A stretch of DNA of 64,000 nt, taken from assembly GCF_901709675.1 (NCBI RefSeq), contig NC_051108.1, positions 7,422,631 to 7,486,630 of the forward strand, in the 5' to 3' direction. Source of the DNA: Syngnathus acus. Taxonomy: Eukaryota > Chordata > Actinopteri > Syngnathiformes > Syngnathidae. The position numbers were made by a program, and so were the translations under genes. Shown here piece by piece: positions 1 through 12,200 of this stretch; position 1 is the stretch's first letter; each line of letters opens with the position of its first letter. The notes below the pieces were generated by a model that saw only the letters and a list, made by a program, of their open reading frames with translations, made no database searches and was not told the origin of the DNA.

Positions 1-1683
1 GCGTTTCCAAGGCAACTGTGTGATTTAGAAAGGATATTTGAACGTCAAAAGGGAGAAAAAAAAGCCGCAGGGGTACGTTGTAGCTTGCGAGTTTACTTTA
101 AATGTGGGTCAGTCGTAATCTTCTATTAAGTCTTTCCCCTGGTGAGCCATATTCATTTGCATTTTTGCGCCGCGCGCGTCCATTAGGAGCGTGTCGTGCG
201 CTCGCTAGACTACATGTGAATTGCAAGTATGAAGAATATGCGAGGTGATAAATGGAGAGTAAATGAAGTTCGATTTCAGTAGTGCCTGGCTAAACAAGGC
301 CTTTTAATGCGCCACGCCGACAGGCCATTTTTAGAATAAATGGATGAAAATAAGATCAGCCCTGTGAGGCGGTGGGAATAAAATATTTTTGCCCTACCTT
401 AACCAGCATGAATTTAAAACAGACGCATAACTTTGCCTATGCTAGCCCTATGCTAACACGTAAACGTGTATGACCTGTTTTGCGCGCACCTGCGGATGAT
501 AAAGTTCAGCTGTTCACACTTGACCAAACAACCCACGCGCAGTAGAGCAACCAAATCAAACCTGACAAGTGTGAACATGGCCTTGCATGTCAAGTCGAGG
601 CAAATTTGGCCATGTTTGAAAATGGTTGCGGCGGCTTGGCAGTATCTCATCATACCGTATGACTAAAAAGCATTTTCTCATTGTGCGCTAATCATACATC
701 GAGCCGGGAAAGAACATAATGGATTCGTGAGTGGTTCAACCCAAACTGTTGTGGGTCACAAGCAGTCCTCCTGACTCATTCAACCGTGGTTTTAGCACAT
801 CTTTCCAGGTAGTAATGATGCTTTTTCATCAGGGATCCACTGCAAAGTGAAGTGACACCTCAGCCAATATGGAATAATACTAGAGGAAAGCATAAAATTG
901 CAGCCCCCCAAAAAAGTGTTCAAACCATTATAGTAGCTCTCATCAGGTAGGCTGAAGACTCCTATGTTTTTATTTATTTATTTTTATACTGTGTCTTCAC
1001 AAAGCAAAACAGTTTGACTCAACAGCGCCCCTGCTGGTTGCAGCCATCACTCGCCAAATGCACAGTAGCAGACTGCAAGCCACCCGCTTGCAATTTGGTG
1101 GCAGTTTCAGCCACAACTAAATTTACTTAAAGGCAAGGGTGGCCCCCGTGTGCACGAGCGTATGTCAAGACGCAGACGGAGCCACAAAGGTCAACCTTAA
1201 GCCTACTCAGGCGGCCGCATCCCACACGCCCTCTAGCTCTGTCTAAATAAAGTCAAAAAAGGCTGCTGTGCTTTTTCATCAACGTGTTGAACTTAATCTA
1301 AGGGGTTCCCCGCAAACAGAGCTTTATGTGGTCTGGTGTTATGAGGATCATGTTTCTCAGAAAAGATGCTTGGCAAAAGCCGCGAGCAAAAAGCCAAACA
1401 AATAGACTAGAGGATGAATATAATCAGCTACAGCATCCAGCAAGCCATTCATTTGCTACAGCACTCGTCCTCATTCGTTCTTACGGGGGAGCTGCTATCC
1501 CAGCTGACTGCCAGCTGACAGAAAGATGAAAAAAAGAAAAAATAAGCCCTTAGCATTCCTGTTTTTGGTGCTTGTCTGATTTAAGTGCTAGCTCAGCCTG
1601 CAGATATGATTAAAACTTAAAACGTCAGGCATCATTCAAATCTCCAGGAATTCCGTTTTTTTAACGGTTTACCACGCGACAGG
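1..1683. other. Intergenic flank, no gene recognised
   Basis: No coding exon, RNA gene or recognisable repeat family is visible in this stretch. The open frames are short (under 70 codons) and show no family motifs. It lies downstream of the 3' end of stxbp5 and ends at the left target-site copy of a hAT element. Confidence 0.5.
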
Positions 1684-1691
1684 GCAGGTAG

Positions 1692-2406
1692 CAGTGCCGG
1701 CTCTACGCAGGGGCAAGAGGGGGCAACGCCCCCTCAAACAGATGTCCTGCCCCCTCGAATCAAACTTATAGAAGTGAAAATTCCGCTGATAGAAACACAC
1801 GTTAATCAGCCCCCTCTCTTCTCTCATGTCGGTGCAATGTGTGTCCTCCCTCACACAGCCTGCTGTCAGGACTCCGCGCCCCTCCGTAAACATCCAATCA
1901 CTGTGAGTATGCAAATGAGGCAAGACGCAGCCAGAGTGTCAAGTTACAGTCAGCGCGGTAGGAGTTGGAAGAAGCAGTAAAAACTCCACTAAACTCGTCG
2001 TAGCGACCCGTGATATAACTAATGATTAACGACAACTCAAATAATAGTTAATATAACATTCATATTATATGTCCCCCCCCCCCCCCCTCCCCTGAGAGAT
2101 TGCCACCTTATTGTGGTCAGGGGGTTTGCGTGCCTAAGAGCTATACCAGCAGAAGCTTTAATCTTCAGGTGGGACACCCAAGCTGGACAGGTCTTAGTGT
2201 AGAGGCCCGACAGAGTGCAATCCACTTCTCCAGGTTGAGATCTGGACACAGAGCTAACAACTGCCGTGAAGGAAACACTAACAGTGTTAAAAATGTGTAA
2301 AAAAAAAAAAAGAAAAGAAAAAAGAACATGCCCCCTTCACATTTCTGACTGCCCCCTTCACATTTCTGACTGGCCCCTCTTATGTGCATTCCTAGAACCG
2401 GCCCTG
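1692..2406. mobile_element. Non-autonomous hAT MITE with 8-bp target duplication
   Basis: The element starts CAGTGCCGGCTCTA and ends with the reverse complement of CAGGGCCGGTTCTA, a 14-bp imperfect terminal inverted repeat of hAT type. It is flanked on both sides by GCAGGTAG (1684-1691 and 2407-2414), an exact 8-bp target-site duplication as expected for hAT. At 715 bp it has no transposase. Inside are a C-rich homopolymer run near 2071-2086 and a short direct repeat of a CCCCCTTCACATTTCTGACT word near 2331-2372. Superfamily assignment is firm from the termini plus the duplication; the family name is unknown. Confidence 0.85.
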
Positions 2407-3125
2407 GCAGGTAGCCGCCACAAGGTAGCGCAAATCTAAACCTCAACTTTCCAGCCTCCCGCATGCGCAAAAACTGCTTTGTAGTTTGTTCAAAAACACT
2501 GATAAACATTCCATAAGCACGGGCCACAAAAACAGGGGGCAAAACTCGGATTTAAATTATTCACAACTCAAGTCCCATTGACTATGTATTAAGACCTTGT
2601 TGATAATTTTTTGCATTTAAATCGTTTTTCAAACATACATATTTGTCACAGTAAAATGATAGTTATATAAATTACATATGTCGACCATCTTGCAAATACA
2701 CCTCTAACATATTTTCCACACACCGACTGTGGATGCAACTGCAGTCCGGTACGTCACCTCCAAACAAGTCCAAACGCCTACACTACAATACTGTAGTTCA
2801 AAAATCCATATTTATCAAATAACATGACAACAACTTTAAATCAAATAAAAGCATTGTACACCTATGGCGTTACGCTCCTCAGCTCGACAGTTGTGTTGAA
2901 TACAGTCCGAGTTGTGTCTTTAAAGCAACTTGTCTTTAAAGCAAAAGTCAAGACAAACATAAAGATGATTAATATCAATATTGGAATATGAATAAAGTAG
3001 AATAATATTCACCCTTTGACTCCATCTCGGGAGGGCTGCCATTTTGTCTGCACTGCCACCTGCTGGTGAATGACATTGACGTTACAGTTCCCACGAGCGC
3101 ATCTTGAGTATGTCACGTAAACAAT

Positions 3126-3231
3126 GGAACCAACCCATGTTGGTACAACAATATTTCATCAGATTAATATGAATATATGGAATCAACCCGTGCTGGCGCA
3201 TCAATATTTCATCAGATTAAAATGAATATGA
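3126..3231. repeat. 53-bp tandem duplication
   Basis: Two adjacent copies of a 53-bp unit begin at 3126 and 3179. They share the block CAATATTTCATCAGATTAA and differ by a handful of substitutions. Confidence 0.75.
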
Positions 3232-6178
3232 GGTAAAAAATTGTTTTTCAGTACCTTCCATCAGTGCCTATCAAGTACCTCCCTCAGGACGTAGGCGGCA
3301 GGATCCCCCGCCACGCTTCCACGATGCTGGTCATTTGCGGTTGCCGTCGTCATGGCAACAGGATGGCTGACATGTCATGTACCAGCGGCGGATGGGGCCC
3401 GGCGTGGCCCTAACCTCTTCTCCCCTCCCCTGTCTGCACCATACTGTGTATCTTGGCTTTATTCGACCCGGGCTCACAAGGTCGTGTCGACAAACATGGC
3501 TTTCGTCAAAAAGTGAACATGTCAACATGATTCAATTTGGCTTCTAGCATCCAGAACTGCCACGATAAAGGAGTGCATTCCCACTGATGAAGTGACCGGT
3601 ACTAATTGGTACCAGGCCACACAGATCCCCCCCCCCCCCCAATTATTTCCAATTAAATAACCCTCCTCATTTCGCACCATTCAATCTTATTAATAAAGTC
3701 AATTATTTTGTGTTTGCTGCCATCTGGTGCGTGAAAATAAACAACCACAAGCCCGGGTACATTTTCCACGTTTATTCCCCCCCATTGCACAGTTACTCGT
3801 CTACGTCCTAAATTCTCGTGATTGGCAGCAGATCCGAAAGATCCATAAACATCCAAGTGAAAGTTGCATAAAACTGTACAAGAAAAAGTCGGCTACTATG
3901 AGAAAAATACTGCAACCCACTCACACAACTGTTGACTGCAGGCCGTAACGTGACTGCGGTTGTCGTCTTCCACTCTCGCTTTCGTGTTTTTGTATTTGGT
4001 GATGGGACTAATACTGCGTACTGAAAGAAACAGGTTGTGTGTCGACATTTCACTTATTTTTCCTTGGAAGATTGACACAAAGTTAATGAAACGTAGCTAT
4101 GTGGCTACAACAGTCACTGGAAGAACTGAAGAATTGATCTTTTCATCATTTACAGCGAACCTTCACATATTCATAGGCAATATTGGAATTTGCAGATTTG
4201 CGTGTTACTTTAGTGCTCCCTCGTGGAATATTAGCGTCATCGTTGTTGGTAGGTTGAATAGGGGTTTCGTCTGCCTGTTAAAGTCTATGAGCATTGTGTT
4301 GATGCTTTATGTCAGTTTGAAGTACAAAATTACTTTTGGAGGGATACTAATTGTAAGCAAATAAATTTTTTTGGAACCAATCCCTCGTGAATTGCAGGGT
4401 TCGCTGTACATGTTGGATTTAAGTTGGTATGAAACACACCCAGCAGGACACAAAACTGCAGAGCAAGACGTTTGCATTGTTCAACAATACGCAATAATGA
4501 CGTAAGAGCACAATCCGAAAGTACAGACGGACAAAAGAGCAAACAGACGTGAAAACCATCAACCTTATTTGGAGTTGTAGTGAAGAGGAAAGTACAGCTT
4601 CATGAAATGAATGAGAAAATGAATCAGATACGATTCAGTCATAAGAAAAATGCGTTGCAAAGGACACAAACATAAAAATTGCGTCTGAATACCTACAAAA
4701 GGGCAGGGGGGAGAGAAATGTTGTGAATTAAAGCGTGATTGTAAAGTTACAAAGGAGTTTCAGTGGGAAAATATATATTTTTTCTCAATGCTATACTTTT
4801 CTCATATGACTATTCCAGTATGACTTTTTGAATGCAAATCTTTCGTCTCATTTATATTTCAACTTTAGCATAACTGTACAGCTTTTGTCCTCGTTTATTC
4901 ACGTAAAATGGCGACTTTCAGAAACTGGGTTCTTTCAATATTCCAACTTTTATCCCCACAGAATTTTAATTAAAAAAACAAAAAACTTTATGGTTATCGT
5001 ATTATACAACTCCCTCAAAATTTTGAGACTTTTTTCCGACTTATCCTTAATAAGGCTTTACCAACTTTACACTTTTTTTTATGCTCATAAAATTCTGACT
5101 TTTCTCAAAACGACAAATCTATTCTTGTCACACTTTCTCTATTTATATTAATAAAATAATATTAGTTCAACTAAAATATAAGATAAGAAAATATAATCAA
5201 CAGACATTATTAAAGTCAGCATTTTTTCTTTTTGAGATACTGCAAGTGAAAAAAATTGGCTCGTATTAATGATAATTTAATCTTAACGCAAGTCTTTGGC
5301 ATCAGAAACAATAAATGACCTTTTCGCGCAATATTTGCATTTGTATAACGCACTAATACGTTCCAGATTGTCACACGTCATCGCTAAACCGTCCTGATAG
5401 TGAGATGGGAGGGGCGGGTGAATATCAATGTTCCTGACACCAAACAAATTGACAAAAATAAAGGCTGTGGAATGTTTTTTGACAGGAGTACACAGAATTA
5501 AAAAGAACGATCCTAGCAGCATTTGTACACTAGAGAGAAATGTGGCTAATCAATGGGGGATACTCAATGGATGATTTCTGATTGATTAGATACTACATTA
5601 TGCCTTGTTTAATCTTGCCCTCCTTGTAGATTCCAGCCCTTTTCATAAGGAGAACCCAAACGTGAGACAAAAGCCACGCATGCACGCACAAAAATAACTA
5701 AGTCTTTAACAAAAATATCACTTACTTTCACAACCATAGAAAAATAAGAGCTTTTCCAGTAATATTGACAGAGCTGTGAAACCAAACAATCTGTAATAAA
5801 TACAGAAGGAGTGATGAGAAAATAGAAAGGGATGAATTCATACAGGGGAAGGAGATAAGAGTCTGCAAGTGCGGTCAAGATGCCAAAAAAAAATCTCTCT
5901 GCATAGAGGCGTCACTGCGGTGTCCCTTCCTGTGTCCCTCTCCTTTTTTGTTTCCGTAGCGGTCGTCCTGAAGTGAAGTACAGCGTTGCAACATTTAGAT
6001 TTGTATGTATACATCATGACATATTTTGAGATTTTTTTTTTCTTTTTTGTACATTTAAACAGTATTTCCAAGTGTTCCCTATTAGTCAAGTTTAAATACT
6101 GACATCAGTCAAAGGACGATTTGGCAAAATGGGAATGAAATCATAAATAAGAGACGGACGAGAGCACACGGGCTCGCG

Positions 6179-6210
6179 CACACACACACACACACGCACG
6201 CACACACACA
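6179..6210. repeat. (CA)n microsatellite
   Basis: About 16 CA units with GCACG interruptions, in the presumed 3' UTR of stxbp5. The transcript would carry a GU-rich tract about 190 nt after the stop codon. Confidence 0.85.
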
Positions 6211-6396
6211 TAATGTACTTGCTCCCTGTGTCTCCCCCCCTCAACAACCGAGTGAGGTCCGGCGAGTATGGGACATTGTGCTAAGGGAAGAAAATCCCAA
6301 GTGTCAGAGAGAGCCGAGAAAGGCTTGGGGTGGATGGCTGAACGGAAAAGAGCAGCGGGTCGCCATCATGACCAAGGCGGCCATGGCCAACGCCCA

Positions 6397-6438
6397 TCAG
6401 AACTGGTACCATTTTTTGTCTTTGCACTTCAGCATCAT
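6397..6438 (-). CDS. stxbp5: stxbp5 exon 26, C-terminus and stop
   Basis: Encodes residues 1108-1120 ([13 protein letters not shown]) and a TGA stop. The acceptor reads TCCAG. This is the end of the R-SNARE helix. Mammalian tomosyn has Tyr where Cys stands here at about residue 1112. Confidence 0.95.
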   Translation of the reverse strand: MMLKCKDKKWYQF

Positions 6439-9222
6439 CTGGACAGAAAAAGAGACAGGTAAGAATAAAACTTACCTAACAACTTACCTAACAACACTGC
6501 CCTCTAGTGGTTATCTGTTACCTCATGGGCGTGCTTGGAAAAGGAGTCGGCCGTAGCCATCATGGCGGCCGTCCGCTCCTCCAGCTCGCCTAGCTTCTGC
6601 CCTCGCTCGTCCAGCGCTATCCGGGCGCGGGCCAGGTCGCCCACCACGCCGGATGCCGCCCCCTTCATACCCTCGATGCCGCCGGGGCCGGGGATGTGCT
6701 GGGCCAGGCTCCGGGAAGCTCGTCCGGCGACTTCTTCGCCAACTGAGTTGCGAGAGGATTAGCATTAGCGCAAGAGTCCAATTTAAAACTATGTTAGCGC
6801 CGGTGCGACGTACATAGCTCTTCTCTGTCTAGCGACTGCGCTCCGCCCCCAAAGAGACCTTTGAAGAAGCCCCTGTTGGGGGCCTCGGGCGTCTCGACTG
6901 GTGTAAATAATTCACCAAGCATTTCCTGAAAATCAGATTGGTTGCAGTCAAAGCCTTGTCAGTTATTAGCTCACGTTTTGGTCATGGGCTACACTGACCT
7001 GTAGGTTCTCACAGGTGTCCTGGCTGTATGTGATCCTCTGGATTTCAGTGGGGGAGCAAAGGTACATGGCCTGACCCAAGTTTGTGAAGCAGAAGGTCCT
7101 GGCTATCCTCATGTCCGTTAGAGGCAGATAGTTTACATCCATGAGGGGTCTCAGTCCCGGCAGACTGGGCGAAGGAACAAGAAGGAGGAATTGCTTAAAG
7201 TGCCTCTGGCGGCGCGGCGCTAGCTGAAATGCGTTTGTCTCACCTGATGGTCATGATATGGCCGTTAGCGCAGAAGCAGGCCAGACACACGCCTTGGCTC
7301 ATCTGGACCACGTCTGCGCGTAAAACAAAGGAGGCCTCCGTGATACTGTGCTTGTAGATGCAGGTCTGGCTGGGCAGCAACAGGACCTTGGCCTGCTTCT
7401 CTGAGCACATCACGGCGTAGTGGCTCTCGTTAAGATCCTGCGAGCCGGACGGCGAAAGCGACACGGGCCGACGCTTGCGGACCTTCTCCCGTTCTTCGCC
7501 GTCCGCCGAGACGTTGGGTTCGAACCAAGGCTCGTACGCGGGGGGCAAGACGGACCCGGTCGAGTCCAGGAAAGCCAACCGCAAGATGCTTCCCTTCAGT
7601 CGGATCAACACGCCTGACCGATAGCGGGGGGGTTAAAAGTTGTCAAAATAAAAGCGGCGGCGGGGAAATCGCTCCCAAGAGACAAGTCACCTGTGGGCGC
7701 GAGGAAAACAGGCTGCAGTTGCCTCTGCTCTCCAGGAGGTGGCAGCGTGAGGGCCAGAGTCATCACGGCGCCCAGCGAGGTGCCCAGGAACAGGCACGGC
7801 GATGGGGTGCCGTCGCCCTTGCGGGCGTAGCTCTCGCAGAAATGGAAGGACAGGACGGCTTCTTTGGCCTCCTTGTCGATGCTGGTGACGCTAGATGAGC
7901 GCGAACGGCTGAAAGAATTGTCCCGGTGGTCTAGTGGGTTGGCACCCCGCGGCGGGCATACGGACAAGAGGACAGTGAGAGGAAAAAAAAGAAAAAGAGG
8001 GAGGTAAAGAACCTGCACTGCAACATAGACACAACAGCAGATAAACGCAGGCGGTAAAACCTAGTTTGGTTTTTCGCAGTGAAGGAGTAAGGACAACAAT
8101 CTCCAAATTTTGGACAGACGTAGAAATAGGAGTTCAAAACATTCCGTTGAAAATGTAGAAATATATGTCCCCATTTTAGATGCGATTAAAAGACAGCACA
8201 GATAGGAAGACAGCATAGAAAGCAGAAGAGCGTTACAGAGGGGGCGGAGCTTAGATCTCTGCGGCAGCGGACCGCGCCCACCACGGCCAAACGTGGCCTC
8301 AATTTGGAGGCCGGACTACATTGCACGTCATACAAGTTTCTTTGGAGACACAGAGTCAAGGCTTACCCAAGTCTGGCTTTAGCTCAGTAGGCAAGCTTAA
8401 TTTCCGTGACATCTTTGCTGGAAAAAAGAGAACATCCCTCTTTACAAAACACACGTCCAAGCTCACACACGATGCCATGCAAAGCTCCGGCAGTGCGACC
8501 TCCGAGAGCGGAGGCATGCTGTGACCAGAAGGGAACAAAATCAAACTAAAAAACAATAATAAGAGGGACGACAGTCCTGGCCCACACGAATGAAGACGTC
8601 GCAAGCGCGACCCGTCACGTCAAGGCAGTCATGCATGCACCCGACAGCGTGCGGAACAACACATGGAAACACACGGTGGGTAAGACCGGCCATGAGCGCC
8701 GCTTCACAACATCCTTTATGTACATGTGCAGCATCCATAAGGTGGATTTGATGAAGGTTCTTAAATGTCTCATTACTGCTTCTGTCTTGTTGCCCAGAGA
8801 AAATCAAGTGATCTGATGATGATGCAATAAAGACCAAGAAGAAGAGGCAGAGAAGGTCCCCAACTAAGCTGCAGTCATAGTCACTGTTCCCAAAGGTGTC
8901 GAAACGCAAATGGGCTGTCATCAAAAATACACAATGAAATACATTGCCGTGGCTCCACTAGGTGGTGCTATGACACGTTGGATGAAAACAGGCCGCTAAA
9001 ACCACGAGTGTCGAGGACGTGAGGTGAAGGGGTACACACGTCACAGACGCAGGCACGGGAACATATGTTTGGTGCTCGTGCTACATACAAGTAGCATGCA
9101 ATGCTAATGTCTAGCTGCCACCTAGCTGGAAGATTAGCCTCTGCTTCTGTGCGATGAGGTCTCCTTTGTATTACAAAACAAGCTTTTTTGTTCTTGTGGA
9201 TGAGACTCGAGTATTTGGATGG

Positions 9223-9261
<39 letters not shown>

Positions 9262-12200
9262 TATATACAGTGCCTTGCGAAAGTATTCGGCCCCCTTGAA
9301 CCTTTCAACATTTCGCGACATTTCAGGCTTCAAACATAAAGATATAAAAGTTTAATTTTTTGTCAAGAATCAACAAGTGGGACACAATCGTGAAGTGGAA
9401 CAAAATTTATTGGATAATTTAAACTTTTTTAACAAATAAAAAACTGAAAAGTGGGGCGTGCAATATTATTCGGCCCCCTTGCGCTAATACTTTGTAGCGC
9501 CACCTTTTGCTGCAATTACAGCTGCAAGTCGCTTGGGGTATGTCTCTATCAGTTTTGCACATCGAGAGACTGGAATTCTTGCCCATTCTTCCTTGCAAAA
9601 CAGCTCGAGCTCAGTGAGGTTGGATGGAGAGCGTTTGTGAACAGCAGTCTTCAGCTCTTTCCACAGATTCTCGATTGGATTCAGGTCTGGACTTTGACTT
9701 GGCCATTCTAACACCTGGATACGTCTATTTGTGAACCATTCCATTGTAGATTTGGCTTTATGTTTTGGATCATTGTCCTGTTGGAAGATAAATCTCCGTC
9801 CCAGTCTCAGGTCTTCTGCACACTCCAACAGGTTTTCTTCCAGAATGGTCCTGTATTTGGCTCCATCCATCTTCCCATCAACTTTAGCCATCTTCCCTGT
9901 CCCTGCTGAAGAAAAGCAGGCCCAAACCATGATGCTGCCACCACCATGTTTGACATGTCATTTAGGACAACATTGGATCATTCAAAGATCCTCACTGAAC
10001 TTCTGGAGTGAGTTTGATGCACTGAAAGTAAAGGGGCCGACTAATATTGCACGCCCCACTTTTCAGTTTTTTATTTGTTAAAAAAGTTTAAATTATCCAA
10101 TAAATTTCGTTCCACTTCACGATTGTGTCCCACTTGTTGATTCTTGACAAAAAATTAAATTTTTATATCTTTATGTTTGAAGCCAGGGCGGCTCGGTGGC
10201 GCGCTGGGTAGCACGTCCGCCTCACAGTTAGGAGGGTGCGGGTTCGATTCCACCTCCGGCCCTCCCTGTGTGGAGTTTGCATGTTCTCCCCGGGCCCGCG
10301 TGGGTTTTCTCCGGGCACTCCGGTTTCCTCCCACATCCCAAAAACATGCTTGGTAGGCCGATTGGAGACTCCAAATTGTCCCTAGGTGCGAGTGCAAATG
10401 GTTGTTTGTCTCTGTGTGCCCTGCGATTGGCTGGCAACCGGTTCAGGGTGTCCCCCGCCTACTGCCCGATGACGGCTGGGATAGGCTCCAGCACACCCGC
10501 GACCCCTGTGGGAATTAAGCGGTTCAGAAAATGGATGGTTGGATGTTTGAAGCCTGGAATGTGGCGAAAGGTTCAAGGGGGCTGAATACTTTCGCAAGGC
10601 ACTGTATATACATATATTTATATTTTCTTTTCTTTTTTTACAGAAAGAGACAACAAACACCAAGGGAACAGAGGCTATCCCAAACTTGAGTTAGCGCTTC
10701 TTCAAGCTAATCAATTCCCACTATGGTGACATGGAGGACAGAGACAAGAGGGGGGTCAGTAGGTGCGGTGCGGAGGGGACAAATGCGGACCACCGGTGTC
10801 CTGCCTACATACCCTCTTAGGAAAGTCTTTGGCCAATCTTACCTCCTCTACCACCTCCATTGTAGAACTGCTGGAGATTGCTGTTTGACATCAACACTTT
10901 GGGGAGTGTCAATGAGGGAGAAGTCAAGGAAGGTCAAAGTTAGATGGTCTTTTTTTTAAGGTACACCACTCACAAAAAATAATTTTACTGCCATAATATT
11001 GTTTGTAATGCCTTTAAAATTACCATTTGGTTTTCAGACTATTTTCCATTTTATTCTCATAATCATGACATCATTCTTAAAGTAATACAGCTGTATGTCC
11101 TGAAGTCATCATTATTATTAAAATAAAAGTTGTTATTCATAATTTAACTTTGTCAAGCATTTACTTCATTTAAAAAGTGAAAAGGACCTTGAAATGAAAA
11201 AACAAATCCTTGACAAAAGCATCCTGTTTTTCCCAAGTCCACAATCACGCATGTGTGACTTTAACTCTCTGAATAGCTTAATAGGTCTCTGCGGCAGAAT
11301 GCGTTGTCACCACGCTCCGTTTATAATTATTTCATCATTTTGCATCACCTCGACTGGATCTTCGCGGTTCCAGTCCATCGCACGCTTTTGCAGGCTGGCG
11401 AAAGCCATGAAAGCCATTTATTCCTGTCTATTGAGCTCTGCATAATAGGGCATGGGGAAAAAATAAACGCGCAAATGGAATCGGTCTCAAAAAGCCTGAA
11501 AGTCGAGCGTTAAATTTGTGTGATAGAATGACAATTTTGAGTGGGGTGGGGGTGGGTAGGTATGAAAGTTCCAGTTTTGTGAACCACGGTTTCAATAAAA
11601 AGATTATTTGAAATACAAGCCTCCATTTTTGGAAAACTTTCATTGCACGCTTGCATGAGCAAACCATGGGAATTAAAAAAACCTAAAGGACATGGTACCT
11701 GAAGTGGGAGACTTGCAGCGGTCCTCTGACGTGGCCGAACCCTCGTTGATGTCACACAGTCCTGAAAGGGAGAGCGCAAGCATAAAAATAAATTTTGTGT
11801 GAAAGTCTTCTTTGATTGATATACTGCCCCCTGGTGGCCAACTCCAGAAAGAGTCGTGATAATTTTCGTTTTCTGTTGATGCGACAAGATGATGGCAAAG
11901 TACTACTTTTGTCTAAATAAAGCTCCACAACTCAATTACACATTGTTGCAATATTGAGATGGAAAAAATTGTCAAATTATTTTTGAAAATCATTCAGTCC
12001 TGGTTTGTACTCGAGGAAGCAGTCGTATATCTTTCATGTGTCTTTATCCATGTGTGTTGGTGATCCAGTGAGGCAGAAAGCCAAGCAGGCAGCCGCACAT
12101 TGGCGCAGGCAAACACAGCTGGACGTCTGATTATTGCTCGCCAAGCTGCGACAGGTGCCAGCCCACCGCTCACCATTCGCTGATGCCAGATGCTCCGCAC

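Larger units (their letters stand above)
2415..6396. other. Downstream flank and probable 3' UTR of stxbp5
   Basis: The sequence just below the stop codon at 6397 should be the 3' UTR of stxbp5, but I could not fix its end. On the minus strand AATAAA occurs only at about 4894-4899 and further away, while ATTAAA variants occur near 5608-5613 and 5277-5282. The longest open frame (3960-4364, plus strand) has no recognisable domain and I do not call it a gene. The stretch is AT-rich with a few homopolymer runs. Confidence 0.4.
9268..10604 (-). mobile_element. Tc1-family DNA transposon, internally deleted, carrying a SINE
   Basis: Both ends read CAGTGCCTTGCGAAAGTATT (the right end reverse-complemented), within long inverted repeats of roughly 200 bp and flanked by TA. 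The remaining minus-strand frame (9484-9930) encodes the C-terminal half of a DD34E transposase, with QDNDPKH and [11 protein letters not shown]. The N-terminal half and the first catalytic Asp are deleted near 9955 when compared with the fuller copy at 57144-59014. A SINE (10185-10542) sits in the right terminal repeat. It lies in intron 19 of stxbp5. Confidence 0.93.

Noticed and set aside
3960-4364. 134-codon open frame downstream of stxbp5
   Set aside because: AT-rich chance frame with no recognisable domain, no splice context and no homologue I know.
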